From: Burkholderiales bacterium
GTDB taxonomy: Bacteria; Pseudomonadota; Gammaproteobacteria; Burkholderiales; SG8-39
DNA: 5,002 nt
Direction: 5' to 3'
Assembly: GCA_016649475.1 (NCBI GenBank)
Contig: JAENXP010000251.1
Location: 1-5,002, forward strand
How positions within the stretch are numbered: position 1 is the stretch's first letter; every line of letters begins with the position of its first letter. The notes under the pieces are model-generated. The model saw only the letters and a program-made list of their open reading frames with translations. It was not told the origin of the DNA and ran no database searches. Positions 1-5,002 of this stretch are shown here, piece after piece. The position numbers and the translations under genes are program-made.

Positions 1-1042
1 CAAACCCAAGCTGCACCACCCGACCCTGCAGAAGAACAAGGTCGGTTACACGCGCCGCGACTACGAAGGCAAAATCTCCACGCTCTGCGCCGGCTGCGGT
101 CACGACTCGATTTCGGCTGCCATCATCCAGGCCTGCTGGGAGCTGGACATCCAGCCGCACCGCGTGGCCAAGCTCTCGGGAATCGGCTGCAGCTCGAAAA
201 CCCCGGACTATTTCCTCGGCAGCTCGCACGGCTTCAACAGCGTGCACGGAAGGATGCCCTCGGTGCTGACCGGCGCCAATCTGGCCAACCGTGAACTGAT
301 TTACCTTGGCGTCTCGGGTGACGGCGACTCAGCCTCGATCGGCATCGGTCAGTTCGCGCACATCATGCGCCGCGGCGTGAACCTGACCTACGTCCTCGAG
401 AACAACGGCGTCTACGGCCTGACCAAGGGCCAGTTTTCGGCCACCGCCGACGCGGGCTCCAAGTCCAAGCGCGGCGTGGTCAATCGCGATGCGCCGGTCG
501 ATACGGTGTCGCTTGCGCTGCAACTCGGCGCGAGCTACGTCGCGCGCAGCTTTTCCGGCGACAAGAAGCAGCTCGTGCCGCTGATCAAGGGCGCGATCGC
601 CCACCAGGGCGCGGCCTTCATCGATGTCGTCAGCCCCTGCGTCGCGTTCAACAACCACGAGGGCAGCACCAAGAGCTACGATCACGTGCGTGAGCACAAC
701 GAGAGCGTCAACCGGCTCGACTTCTGGCCGACGCGCGATGCGATCAATGTCGATTACGGGGAAGGGGCCGTGATCGACGTGCCGCAGCACGACGGCTCCA
801 TCCTGCGCCTGCGCAAGACCCACACCGAATACGATCCGCTCGACCGCGTAAAGGCGCTCAACTACATAGCCGAGCATCAGGCCAAGGGCGAACTCGTCAC
901 CGGGCTGCTCTATATCGATCCCGAGGCGGACGACCTGCATGCCCACCTCAACACAGTGGACACGCCGTTCAACAAGCTGGGCGCGGTAGAGCTATGCCCC
1001 GGCACCGGGCCGCTGGAAAAACTTAACGCGTCTTTGCGCTAG
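1..1042 (+). CDS. korB: 2-oxoglutarate:ferredoxin oxidoreductase, beta subunit (5' end missing)
   Basis: This is the beta subunit of a 2-oxoacid:ferredoxin oxidoreductase, the cytosolic enzyme that interconverts 2-oxoglutarate and succinyl-CoA with reduced ferredoxin; the partner alpha subunit (KorA) should lie just upstream, outside the window. The frame is open from base 2 to the TAG at 1040-1042 (346 visible codons), close to the usual full length of about 340-350, so only a few N-terminal residues are missing. Numbering from the codon at base 2, the four expected [4Fe-4S] cysteines are present: C29 and C32 (CAGCGH), C63 (GIGCS) and C213 (SPCVAF). The thiamine diphosphate/Mg signature is GDGD at 106-109 followed by ENNGVYGLTKGQ at 133-144. 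The stretch SSKTPDYF...SHGFNSVHGRMPS (64-87) is typical of KorB. A GTG at 164 is internal and cannot be the start, because the CAGCGH cluster ligands lie upstream of it. Substrate assignment to 2-oxoglutarate rests on family resemblance; another 2-oxoacid is possible. Confidence 0.93.
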   Translation, partial: KPKLHHPTLQKNKVGYTRRDYEGKISTLCAGCGHDSISAAIIQACWELDIQPHRVAKLSGIGCSSKTPDYFLGSSHGFNSVHGRMPSVLTGANLANRELIYLGVSGDGDSASIGIGQFAHIMRRGVNLTYVLENNGVYGLTKGQFSATADAGSKSKRGVVNRDAPVDTVSLALQLGASYVARSFSGDKKQLVPLIKGAIAHQGAAFIDVVSPCVAFNNHEGSTKSYDHVREHNESVNRLDFWPTRDAINVDYGEGAVIDVPQHDGSILRLRKTHTEYDPLDRVKALNYIAEHQAKGELVTGLLYIDPEADDLHAHLNTVDTPFNKLGAVELCPGTGPLEKLNASLR

Positions 1043-1185
1043 CCGCGCCCGCGGGGCGGATTTCCAGCGGACGCAGGGTTCAGGCGCAGTTCCAAGGCGG
1101 CGCGACCCGCCGTCGACAGCGGCCATACGCTTGCCGCCGCACTCCCTGCGATTTCCGGCGACGGCAGGCCCGATCCGCCTGGCGC
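1043..1185. other. Convergent intergenic gap with weak hairpins
   Basis: This gap separates the 3' ends of korB (plus) and the DsbA-like gene (minus), so transcripts from both sides should end here. Small perfect stems are visible: CGCCC/GGGCG at 1046-1058 (3-base loop), GGCGG/CCGCC at 1096-1111 (6-base loop) and CAGGC/GCCTG at 1165-1181 (7-base loop). None is followed by a clear T-run on either strand, so no canonical intrinsic terminator can be claimed. The stems may be chance in GC-rich DNA, or termination may be Rho-dependent. Confidence 0.3.
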
Positions 1186-1992
1186 TCAGTTCTTGAGCGC
1201 CTTCTGTACGTTCTGCACCAAGGTCTCGGCCGGGACCGCACCGACTATGGCCAGGGAGAGACCGGTCTTGTTGTTGCGCACGATTACGCCGGGTGTGCCG
1301 GTGATGCCGCTGCGCATTCCGTCGGCGATGTCGTCGCGCACGAGTTGCGCCATGGCCGGATCGCGCGCGCATGCGTCCAGGGCGGCGACATCCTTCGCGC
1401 CGGCGGTCTGCGCGATTTCCCTGATCTGCGCATCGCCGCCCGGCAGTCCTTTGCCATTGGCGTTGGTGAGCTTGAGCCAGGTGTTCGCAAAAATAAAGAA
1501 ACCCCTGGAATTCGCCTGACGGCCCACGCATTCGGCATAGTAGGCGCCGCGTTTCGCAATTTCGCCGTGGAAATCGAGCGGAAAATGGCGGAACACCACG
1601 TTGGCCTTGCCGTCGAATTTCGCGATTGCCTGCTCCGGTGTTCCGACGAAGCGCTTGCAGTAGGGGCACTCGAGATCGTCGTAAACGATCACGCTCACCT
1701 CGGCCTGCGGGTTGCCGAAGATGCGGTCGCGCTCGGCGTCCACCTTGCGCGCATTCTTGGCCGCTTCGGTGCGGGCGCGCTGCTGTTCCTGCTGCTGCTC
1801 GCGCTTCGCCTCCTGCTGGCGCTGGATGTGCCGCTGGATGCCGCGGTCGATGGCGGCGTCGAGCGCACCCGAGTCCTCCAGGCGCTTGATCAGTGCTTCG
1901 ATCTGCGCAGAGTCCCGGGCTTCTGCTGCCGCCAAGCCCTGCAACGGCGCTCCTGCCAGTGCCAGTATCACAACCAACCATGTCTTGTGCAC
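1186..1992 (-). CDS. Secreted DsbA-family thiol:disulfide oxidoreductase (Thioredoxin_4-like)
   Basis: The product is a 268-residue exported thioredoxin-fold protein of the DsbA/BdbD-like group, expected to oxidise or rearrange cysteine pairs in periplasmic proteins. Residues 1-23 form a signal peptide (HK at 2-3, a hydrophobic core, then GLAAA with probable cleavage before E24). Residues about 28-90 are rich in Gln, Arg, Lys and Glu and look like long amphipathic helix. The catalytic domain starts near residue 92. It has CPYC at 109-112 within DDLECPYCKRF, FRHFPLDFH at 134-142, and the cis-proline motif TGTPGVIV with P234. Extra cysteines at 155 and 208 could form a second disulfide. The C-terminal IVGAVPAETLVQNVQKAL is typical of the fold's last strand and helix. 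Two tandem GTG codons (1995 and 1992) can serve as start; AAGGAG at 1999-2004 sits 6 bases from the GTG at 1992 and only 3 from the one at 1995, so 1992 is chosen. An ATG at 2088 would add 32 residues that hide the signal peptide and is rejected. The physiological partner and the oxidase-versus-isomerase role cannot be told from sequence. Confidence 0.88.
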   Translation of the reverse strand: MHKTWLVVILALAGAPLQGLAAAEARDSAQIEALIKRLEDSGALDAAIDRGIQRHIQRQQEAKREQQQEQQRARTEAAKNARKVDAERDRIFGNPQAEVSVIVYDDLECPYCKRFVGTPEQAIAKFDGKANVVFRHFPLDFHGEIAKRGAYYAECVGRQANSRGFFIFANTWLKLTNANGKGLPGGDAQIREIAQTAGAKDVAALDACARDPAMAQLVRDDIADGMRSGITGTPGVIVRNNKTGLSLAIVGAVPAETLVQNVQKALKN

Positions 1993-1998
1993 CACGTT

Positions 1999-2004
1999 CT
2001 CCTT
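1999..2004 (-). promoter_or_regulatory. Ribosome binding site of the DsbA-like gene
   Basis: The minus strand reads AAGGAG, a near-perfect Shine-Dalgarno sequence, followed by AAC and two tandem GTG codons. Its spacing (6 bases to the second GTG, 3 to the first) favours the second GTG as start. It also rules out the longer upstream frame. Confidence 0.75.
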
Positions 2005-2130
2005 GATCGGCGAGCAATAGGTATATGCAGAACATGATAACCGCAAAAGGCCGGGACTCCCGCGGCTGTCGCAGGGAGGTGGGTACAATACACGGAGTTT
2101 TACTTGGCATTGCGCACGAAGCAGCCAATA

Positions 2131-2136
2131 GAGGAG
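2131..2136 (+). promoter_or_regulatory. Ribosome binding site of the GST gene
   Basis: GAGGAG lies 5 bases before the ATG at 2142. It fixes that ATG as the start rather than the in-frame ATG at 2025, and this agrees with the usual MIDLxxxPTPNG N-terminus of the family. Confidence 0.8.
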
Positions 2137-2141
2137 TACCG

Positions 2142-2861
2142 ATGATCGATCTGCACTACTGGCCCACGCCCAACGGGTGGAAGGTGTCCATCATGCTCGA
2201 GGAATGCGGCCTGCCCTACACGCTCCGGCCCGTCAACATCGGCCGCGGCGAGCAGTTCTCTCCCGAATTTCTCGCGATCAGCCCGAACAACCGTATGCCG
2301 GCCATGGTCGACCATGATCCTCCGGGTGGCGGCGCCCCCGTTGCGCTGTTCGAAAGCGGAGCCATCCTGATTTATCTGGCGGAGAAGACCGGACGCTTCC
2401 TCCCCGCCGATCTGCGCGGCCGGCACGCGACGCTGCAGTGGCTGATGTGGCAAATGGGGGGGCTGGGGCCGATGGCAGGGCAGAACGGGCATTTCCTGCT
2501 GTATGCGCCGGAAAAGTTACCCTATGCGCTCGAGCGCTACTCGAAGGAGGTCAATCGCCTGTACGGTGTGCTCGACGCGCAGCTCGCGCGCACCGGGCAG
2601 TATGTCGCCGGAGGCGAATATACCATCGCCGACATCGCGATCTTCCCCTGGATTCGCACCAACAAGGCGCAGCAGATTGCGCTTTCGGAATTTGCGCATG
2701 TCGAACGCTGGTACAAGCAACTGTTCGAGCGCCCGGCCGCCAGGCGCGGGCTGGACCTGGGCAAGGAGCTGCGGCTGCCGAAAATGGACGAAGAGGCGCG
2801 CAAGGCCCTGTTCGGCCAGACTGCGCAAAGCGTGCGCGACGGCGTGCACAAACCCCGCTAA
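2142..2861 (+). CDS. yfcG: YfcG-like (Nu-class) glutathione S-transferase / disulfide-bond oxidoreductase
   Basis: This 239-residue cytosolic protein closely resembles E. coli YfcG, a Nu-class glutathione transferase that reduces disulfides with glutathione and has little classical transferase activity. The N-terminal thioredoxin-like domain covers about 1-86: MIDLHYWPTPNG places T9 and N11 where YfcG has the Thr and Asn that contact the glutathione sulfur. SPNNRMPAMVDH (48-59) supplies the cis-proline P53, and FESGAILIYLAEKTG (70-84) supplies E71/S72 for the gamma-glutamyl group. The all-helical C-terminal domain includes TLQWLMWQMGGLGPMAGQN (97-115), AxERY near 129-133 and the N-capping box TIADIAIFPW (161-170). 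It is about 25 residues longer than E. coli YfcG, mainly through a charged C-terminal tail (about 208-239). It is followed after 19 bp by another glutathione-type gene, so co-transcription is likely. The family call is firm; the in vivo substrate is unknown. Confidence 0.92.
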   Translation: MIDLHYWPTPNGWKVSIMLEECGLPYTLRPVNIGRGEQFSPEFLAISPNNRMPAMVDHDPPGGGAPVALFESGAILIYLAEKTGRFLPADLRGRHATLQWLMWQMGGLGPMAGQNGHFLLYAPEKLPYALERYSKEVNRLYGVLDAQLARTGQYVAGGEYTIADIAIFPWIRTNKAQQIALSEFAHVERWYKQLFERPAARRGLDLGKELRLPKMDEEARKALFGQTAQSVRDGVHKPR

Positions 2862-2869
2862 GAGCAATC

Positions 2870-2874
2870 GAGGA
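2870..2874 (+). promoter_or_regulatory. Ribosome binding site of the HCCA-isomerase-like gene
   Basis: GAGGA sits 6 bases before the ATG at 2881 in the 19-bp gap after the GST stop codon. It supports independent initiation at that ATG, although the reading frame is open further upstream inside the GST gene. Confidence 0.7.
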
Positions 2875-2880
2875 CTCGCC

Positions 2881-3489
2881 ATGATCGAATTCTTTTTCGA
2901 CTGCTCCAGCCCCTGGACCTACCTCGCGTTTCACAATATCCAGCCGCTCGCGGCCGAACTGGGCGCACGCATACGCTGGCGCCCGTTTCTGGTGGGCGGC
3001 GTGTTCAACAGCGTCAACCCGAGCGTCTACTTCGCGCGCGAACACCCGGTACCGGCGAAGCAGACCTACCAATTGAAGGACATGCAGGACTGGGCGCGGC
3101 AGGCGGGACTGTCTATAAGGTTCCCGCCCACGGTATTTCCGGTCAGCAGCGTAAAGGCCATGCGCGGCTGCATCCTGCTCGAGCCGCAGGGAAAGCTCGT
3201 GCACTTCGCGCAGGCTGCGTTCGAGGCCTACTGGGGCGAGGATCGCGACATTTCGAACGATGCGGTCCTGGCCGAGGTGTGCGCGCGCGCCGGAGTCGAT
3301 GCAGCCGCATTCTTCGCGGGCATCGCCAGGCAGGAGATCAAGGACCAGCTCAAGGCCAACACCGACGAGCTGATCCGCCGCGGCGGCTTCGGTTCGCCGA
3401 CCATGTTCGTCAACGGCGAGGACATGTATTTCGGCAACGACCGGCTGCCGCTGGTGCGCGCGGCCTTGCTGCGCAAGCCAGGCAAATGA
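2881..3489 (+). CDS. 2-hydroxychromene-2-carboxylate isomerase-like protein (kappa-class GST / DsbA fold)
   Basis: The 202-residue product belongs to the DsbA-fold HCCA isomerase/kappa GST group, cytosolic proteins that bind glutathione. The founding member, NahD, isomerises 2-hydroxychromene-2-carboxylate in naphthalene breakdown. Residues 3-17 (EFFFDCSSPWTYLAF) match the family's FxFDxxSPxxYLA start, with S10 at the position of the serine that activates the glutathione thiol. FPPTVFPVSSVKAMRG (81-96) matches the usual FPxxFPxNSxxAMR block. QAAFEAYWGEDRDIS (111-125) matches the conserved F.a.W.e...di segment. GGFGSPTMFVNGEDMYFGND (168-187) carries cis-P173 and the GNDRL signature (185-189). 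There is no CXXC; a single C8 lies two residues before S10. No aromatic ring-cleaving genes are visible nearby, so the naphthalene role should not be transferred. A general glutathione-dependent isomerase, transferase or oxidoreductase role is more cautious. Confidence 0.88.
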   Translation: MIEFFFDCSSPWTYLAFHNIQPLAAELGARIRWRPFLVGGVFNSVNPSVYFAREHPVPAKQTYQLKDMQDWARQAGLSIRFPPTVFPVSSVKAMRGCILLEPQGKLVHFAQAAFEAYWGEDRDISNDAVLAEVCARAGVDAAAFFAGIARQEIKDQLKANTDELIRRGGFGSPTMFVNGEDMYFGNDRLPLVRAALLRKPGK

Positions 3490-3499
3490 GGCGACGCTG

Positions 3500-3529
3500 A
3501 TGCAGCGCTTTATGAACATGGACGCATAG
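3500..3529 (+). other. Nine-codon mini-ORF ahead of the antiporter (possible leader)
   Basis: ATG at 3500 to TAG at 3527-3529 would encode MQRFMNMDA. GAGG at 3488-3491, overlapping the stop codon of the preceding gene, is a possible ribosome binding site 8 bases upstream. The stop ends one base before the antiporter ATG at 3531, an arrangement compatible with translational coupling by re-initiation. Nothing else supports it, and an ORF this short can easily be chance. Confidence 0.25.
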
Positions 3530-3530
3530 C

Positions 3531-4769
3531 ATGCTCAATATCGCCGCCGCCTGCCTGGTCATCACCGCGTTACTGGCTTACCTGAACCACCGCTTCGTCG
3601 GCATGCCCACGACGATAGGGGTGATGGCGACCGCGCTGGTTTTCTCGCTCGCGCTGGTCGGCCTGGACGCGCTGGGCATGTCCTACGGCTTGCGCCAGTA
3701 CGAGGAGTCGCTGCTGCGCTCCATCGACTTTGCCGACGTTCTGATGCAGGGGATGCTGTCGTTCCTGTTGTTCGCCGGTGCGCTGCATGTCGATCTGAGC
3801 GAATTGCGCGCCTACCGCTGGGCGGTGGGCGCCCTGGCCGTGTTTGGCACGCTGCTGTCGACCCTTGCCGTGGGTTACGGGATGTGGTTTGTGCTGCCGC
3901 TGGTTGGATTGGAATTGCCGCTCATGTACTGCCTGCTGTTCGGCGCCCTGATCTCGCCCACCGATCCGATCGCGGTGATGGGCATCCTCAAATCCGCAGG
4001 CGCGCCGAAATCACTGGAACTGGTGATCGCGGGCGAATCGCTGTTCAACGACGGTGTCGGGGTGGTGATCTTTTCGCTGCTGCTGGGCATGCTGGCGAGC
4101 GGCCTCACGCCCACCCCCGGCCAGGCTCTCGAATTGCTGCTGCACGAGGCGGGCGGCGGCCTGCTGTTCGGCCTCGCGCTCGGCTACCTGACCTTCCTCA
4201 TGCTGAAGAGCGTGGACAACTATCACGTCGAAGTGCTGCTGACGCTGGCTGCGGTCACGGGCGGCTACGCCCTGGCGAACAAGCTGCACGTGTCCGGCCC
4301 GCTGGCCATGGTGGTCGCGGGGTTGATCATCGGCAACCACGGCCGCGCGCTGGCAATGTCGGACACCACGCGCCGCAACCTGGACTTGTTCTGGGAACTG
4401 ATAGACGAAATACTGAACGCGACGCTGTTCGTGCTGATCGGCATGGAGATCGTGCTCGTGGCGTTTTCCGGCCATGTGCTGGTGGCGGCGCTTGTGGCTG
4501 TGGCGGTGACGCTGTCGGCCCGCTTAATCACTGTCGGATTGCCCGTGGGCCTGCTGCAGCGCGCGGTCAATCTGCCGCGGGGCTCCTGGAAGGTGTTGAC
4601 CTGGGGCGGTCTGCGCGGCGGCATATCGGTGGCGCTGGCGCTGTCGCTGCCGGCGGGGCCGGAGCGCAGCACGGTCGTTGCGCTGACCTACGGCGTGGTC
4701 GTGTTTTCAATTCTTGCGCAAGGACTTTCCATCGGTTACGTCGTGCGCAAGGCGATCGCGCGTAGCTGA
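3531..4769 (+). CDS. CPA1-family Na+(K+)/H+ antiporter (NhaP-like)
   Basis: This 412-residue inner-membrane protein is a monovalent cation/proton antiporter of the CPA1 family, exchanging Na+ or K+ for H+ to control internal pH and ion balance. Hydrophobic segments run through the whole length, about 12-13 membrane helices, roughly at 3-20, 28-48, 70-87, 97-123, 129-152, 164-190, 207-226, 235-252, 256-270, 292-312, 315-343, 360-374 and 384-404. The core motifs are complete: ISPTDPIAVMG (141-151, with T144-D145-P146), GESLFNDGVGVVIF (168-181, with the ion-binding N173-D174 pair) and WGGLRGGISVALALSLP (358-374, with the conserved arginine). It ends after the last helix without the cytosolic TrkA/RCK or long C-terminal tail of some relatives such as NhaP2. 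The start is the earliest possible, since an in-frame TGA lies at 3513-3515. Its Shine-Dalgarno is weak (GGA, 8 bases upstream). Ion preference cannot be read from sequence. Confidence 0.93.
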   Translation: MLNIAAACLVITALLAYLNHRFVGMPTTIGVMATALVFSLALVGLDALGMSYGLRQYEESLLRSIDFADVLMQGMLSFLLFAGALHVDLSELRAYRWAVGALAVFGTLLSTLAVGYGMWFVLPLVGLELPLMYCLLFGALISPTDPIAVMGILKSAGAPKSLELVIAGESLFNDGVGVVIFSLLLGMLASGLTPTPGQALELLLHEAGGGLLFGLALGYLTFLMLKSVDNYHVEVLLTLAAVTGGYALANKLHVSGPLAMVVAGLIIGNHGRALAMSDTTRRNLDLFWELIDEILNATLFVLIGMEIVLVAFSGHVLVAALVAVAVTLSARLITVGLPVGLLQRAVNLPRGSWKVLTWGGLRGGISVALALSLPAGPERSTVVALTYGVVVFSILAQGLSIGYVVRKAIARS

Positions 4770-4838
4770 TGCGGCTGGTACGGCTGTCGCGGGGAATTGC
4801 GCACATGATGAAGCTATTGATTCGGATACGAGGTTCGC
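4770..4838. other. Short intergenic gap before the aldo/keto reductase
   Basis: These 69 bases lie between the antiporter stop and the reductase start. GAGG at 4830-4833, 5 bases before the ATG, is a good ribosome binding site. TTGCGC at 4797-4802 resembles a -35 box, but no convincing -10 box follows at 16-18 bases. No terminator hairpin with a T-run is seen, so read-through from the antiporter is possible. Confidence 0.4.
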
Positions 4839-5002
4839 ATGAAAACGGTCGCATTGCCCTGCGGTGAGCGCGTCCCTGCTTTCGGCATTGGTGCCTGGAA
4901 CATCGGCGACGATGCCGCGACGCGCGCCGAGGAAATCGCGACGCTGCGCCTGGGCCTGGACCTGGGCGCGCGGCTGATCGACACCGCGGCCGACGCCATC
5001 GG
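4839..5002 (+). CDS. Aldo/keto reductase, N-terminal fragment (cut by window edge)
   Basis: The first 54 codons of an aldo/keto reductase are present; the rest lies beyond the right edge. The family makes cytosolic (beta/alpha)8-barrel NAD(P)H-dependent reductases of aldehydes and ketones. Visible hallmarks are the N-terminal hairpin with LPCGERVPAFGIGAWNIG (6-23), then the first barrel helix and second strand EEIATLRLGLDLGARLIDTA (31-50). In that last block, D48 is the first residue of the catalytic Asp-Tyr-Lys-His tetrad. The following residues are A-D-A-I instead of the usual E-x-Y-G, so the catalytic tyrosine expected at residue 53 is alanine. The start is supported by GAGG 5 bases upstream. 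The family call is likely; activity is uncertain given the tyrosine position and the missing remainder (a typical member has about 270-330 residues). Confidence 0.75.
   Translation, partial: MKTVALPCGERVPAFGIGAWNIGDDAATRAEEIATLRLGLDLGARLIDTAADAI

Larger units (their letters stand above)
1993..2141. promoter_or_regulatory. Divergent promoter region between the DsbA-like and GST genes
   Basis: This 149-bp spacer must supply start signals in both directions. On the minus strand, TTTGCG (2042-2047) and TATACC (2020-2025) are 16 bases apart and could be a weak -35/-10 pair, giving a short leader before the AAGGAG. On the plus strand, TACAAT (2084-2089) matches a -10 box at 5 of 6 bases but has no recognisable -35 at 16-18 bases. 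An 11-base interrupted palindrome, CGGGACTCCCG (2052-2062), lies between the two candidates and could be a small operator or chance. All assignments are by eye against sigma-70 consensus, and GC-rich proteobacterial promoters often match it poorly. Confidence 0.35.

Noticed and set aside
1046..1058. CGCCC-GCG-GGGCG hairpin four bases after the korB stop, considered as an intrinsic terminator.
   Set aside because: The stem is only 5 bp and the following bases lack a T-run, so it does not meet the usual pattern; it is noted only within the intergenic entry.
1345..2037. A 230-codon plus-strand frame antisense to the DsbA-like gene, with a hydrophobic leucine-rich segment.
   Set aside because: The leucine run is the complement of the Gln/Glu-rich helix codons of the real gene, not an independent membrane protein.
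992..2128. A 378-codon open frame on the minus strand overlapping the DsbA-like gene in another frame.
   Set aside because: Its product is a low-complexity Arg/Gly/Ala-rich sequence typical of a shadow frame in GC-rich DNA, and it overlaps a gene with clear signal peptide, CPYC and cis-proline motifs.
2025..2141. N-terminal extension of the GST from the in-frame ATG at 2025.
   Set aside because: The strong GAGGAG before 2142 and the usual family N-terminus fix the start; the extra 39 residues resemble no domain and run through the promoter region.
2456..2462. A run of seven G within the GST gene, considered as a phase-variation or frameshift site.
   Set aside because: The frame is intact on both sides and the encoded WQMGGLGP is the conserved family motif, so the run simply encodes Met-Gly-Gly.
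2551..3519. A 322-codon open frame on the minus strand opposite the GST and HCCA-isomerase-like genes.
   Set aside because: It is antisense to two well-recognised genes with good ribosome binding sites, and its product is Arg/Ala-rich without recognisable motifs.
3884..4765. A 293-codon plus-strand frame inside the antiporter gene.
   Set aside because: It is a +2 shadow of the antiporter with Arg/Gly/Ala-rich composition, while the antiporter frame carries all CPA1 motifs.

Overview
The window looks like chromosomal DNA from a high-GC proteobacterium, most likely a betaproteobacterium. The reasons are the strong G/C bias at third codon positions, the KorB type of 2-oxoglutarate:ferredoxin oxidoreductase seen in Rhodocyclales/Burkholderiales-like bacteria, and a YfcG-type glutathione transferase, which implies a glutathione-using Gram-negative cell. 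This placement comes from recalled family resemblance, not a search. I see no rRNA, tRNA, CRISPR array, insertion sequence, integrase or phage gene, and coding density is high (about 91%).

Layout: (1) Positions 1-1042, plus strand, hold the 3' part of korB, the TPP/[4Fe-4S] beta subunit of 2-oxoglutarate:ferredoxin oxidoreductase; its true start lies just off the left edge. (2) A 143-bp convergent gap separates it from a minus-strand gene (1186-1992) for a secreted DsbA-like thioredoxin-fold protein with a CPYC active site and a long charged, Gln-rich helix before the catalytic domain. (3) A 149-bp divergent region with weak promoter-like elements leads into a plus-strand run. (4) That run is a YfcG-like (Nu-class) glutathione transferase (2142-2861), a kappa-class/2-hydroxychromene-2-carboxylate isomerase-like protein (2881-3489), a CPA1 cation/proton antiporter (3531-4769), and the first 54 codons of an aldo/keto reductase (4839 to the right edge).

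How they may work together: three consecutive genes (DsbA-like, YfcG-like, HCCA-isomerase-like) encode different thioredoxin-fold proteins for thiol/disulfide or glutathione chemistry, one exported and two cytosolic. With the flanking aldo/keto reductase and cation/proton antiporter, the neighbourhood reads as a general redox and electrophile/ion homeostasis region. The GST and HCCA-isomerase-like genes are only 19 bp apart and probably co-transcribed. Extension of that transcript through the antiporter (41-bp gap) and the reductase (69-bp gap) is plausible but unproven. No evidence of a wholly new system was found. The points most worth a second look are the missing catalytic tyrosine in the aldo/keto reductase, a nine-codon mini-ORF ending one base before the antiporter start, and the oligomerisation-type helix of the DsbA-like protein.
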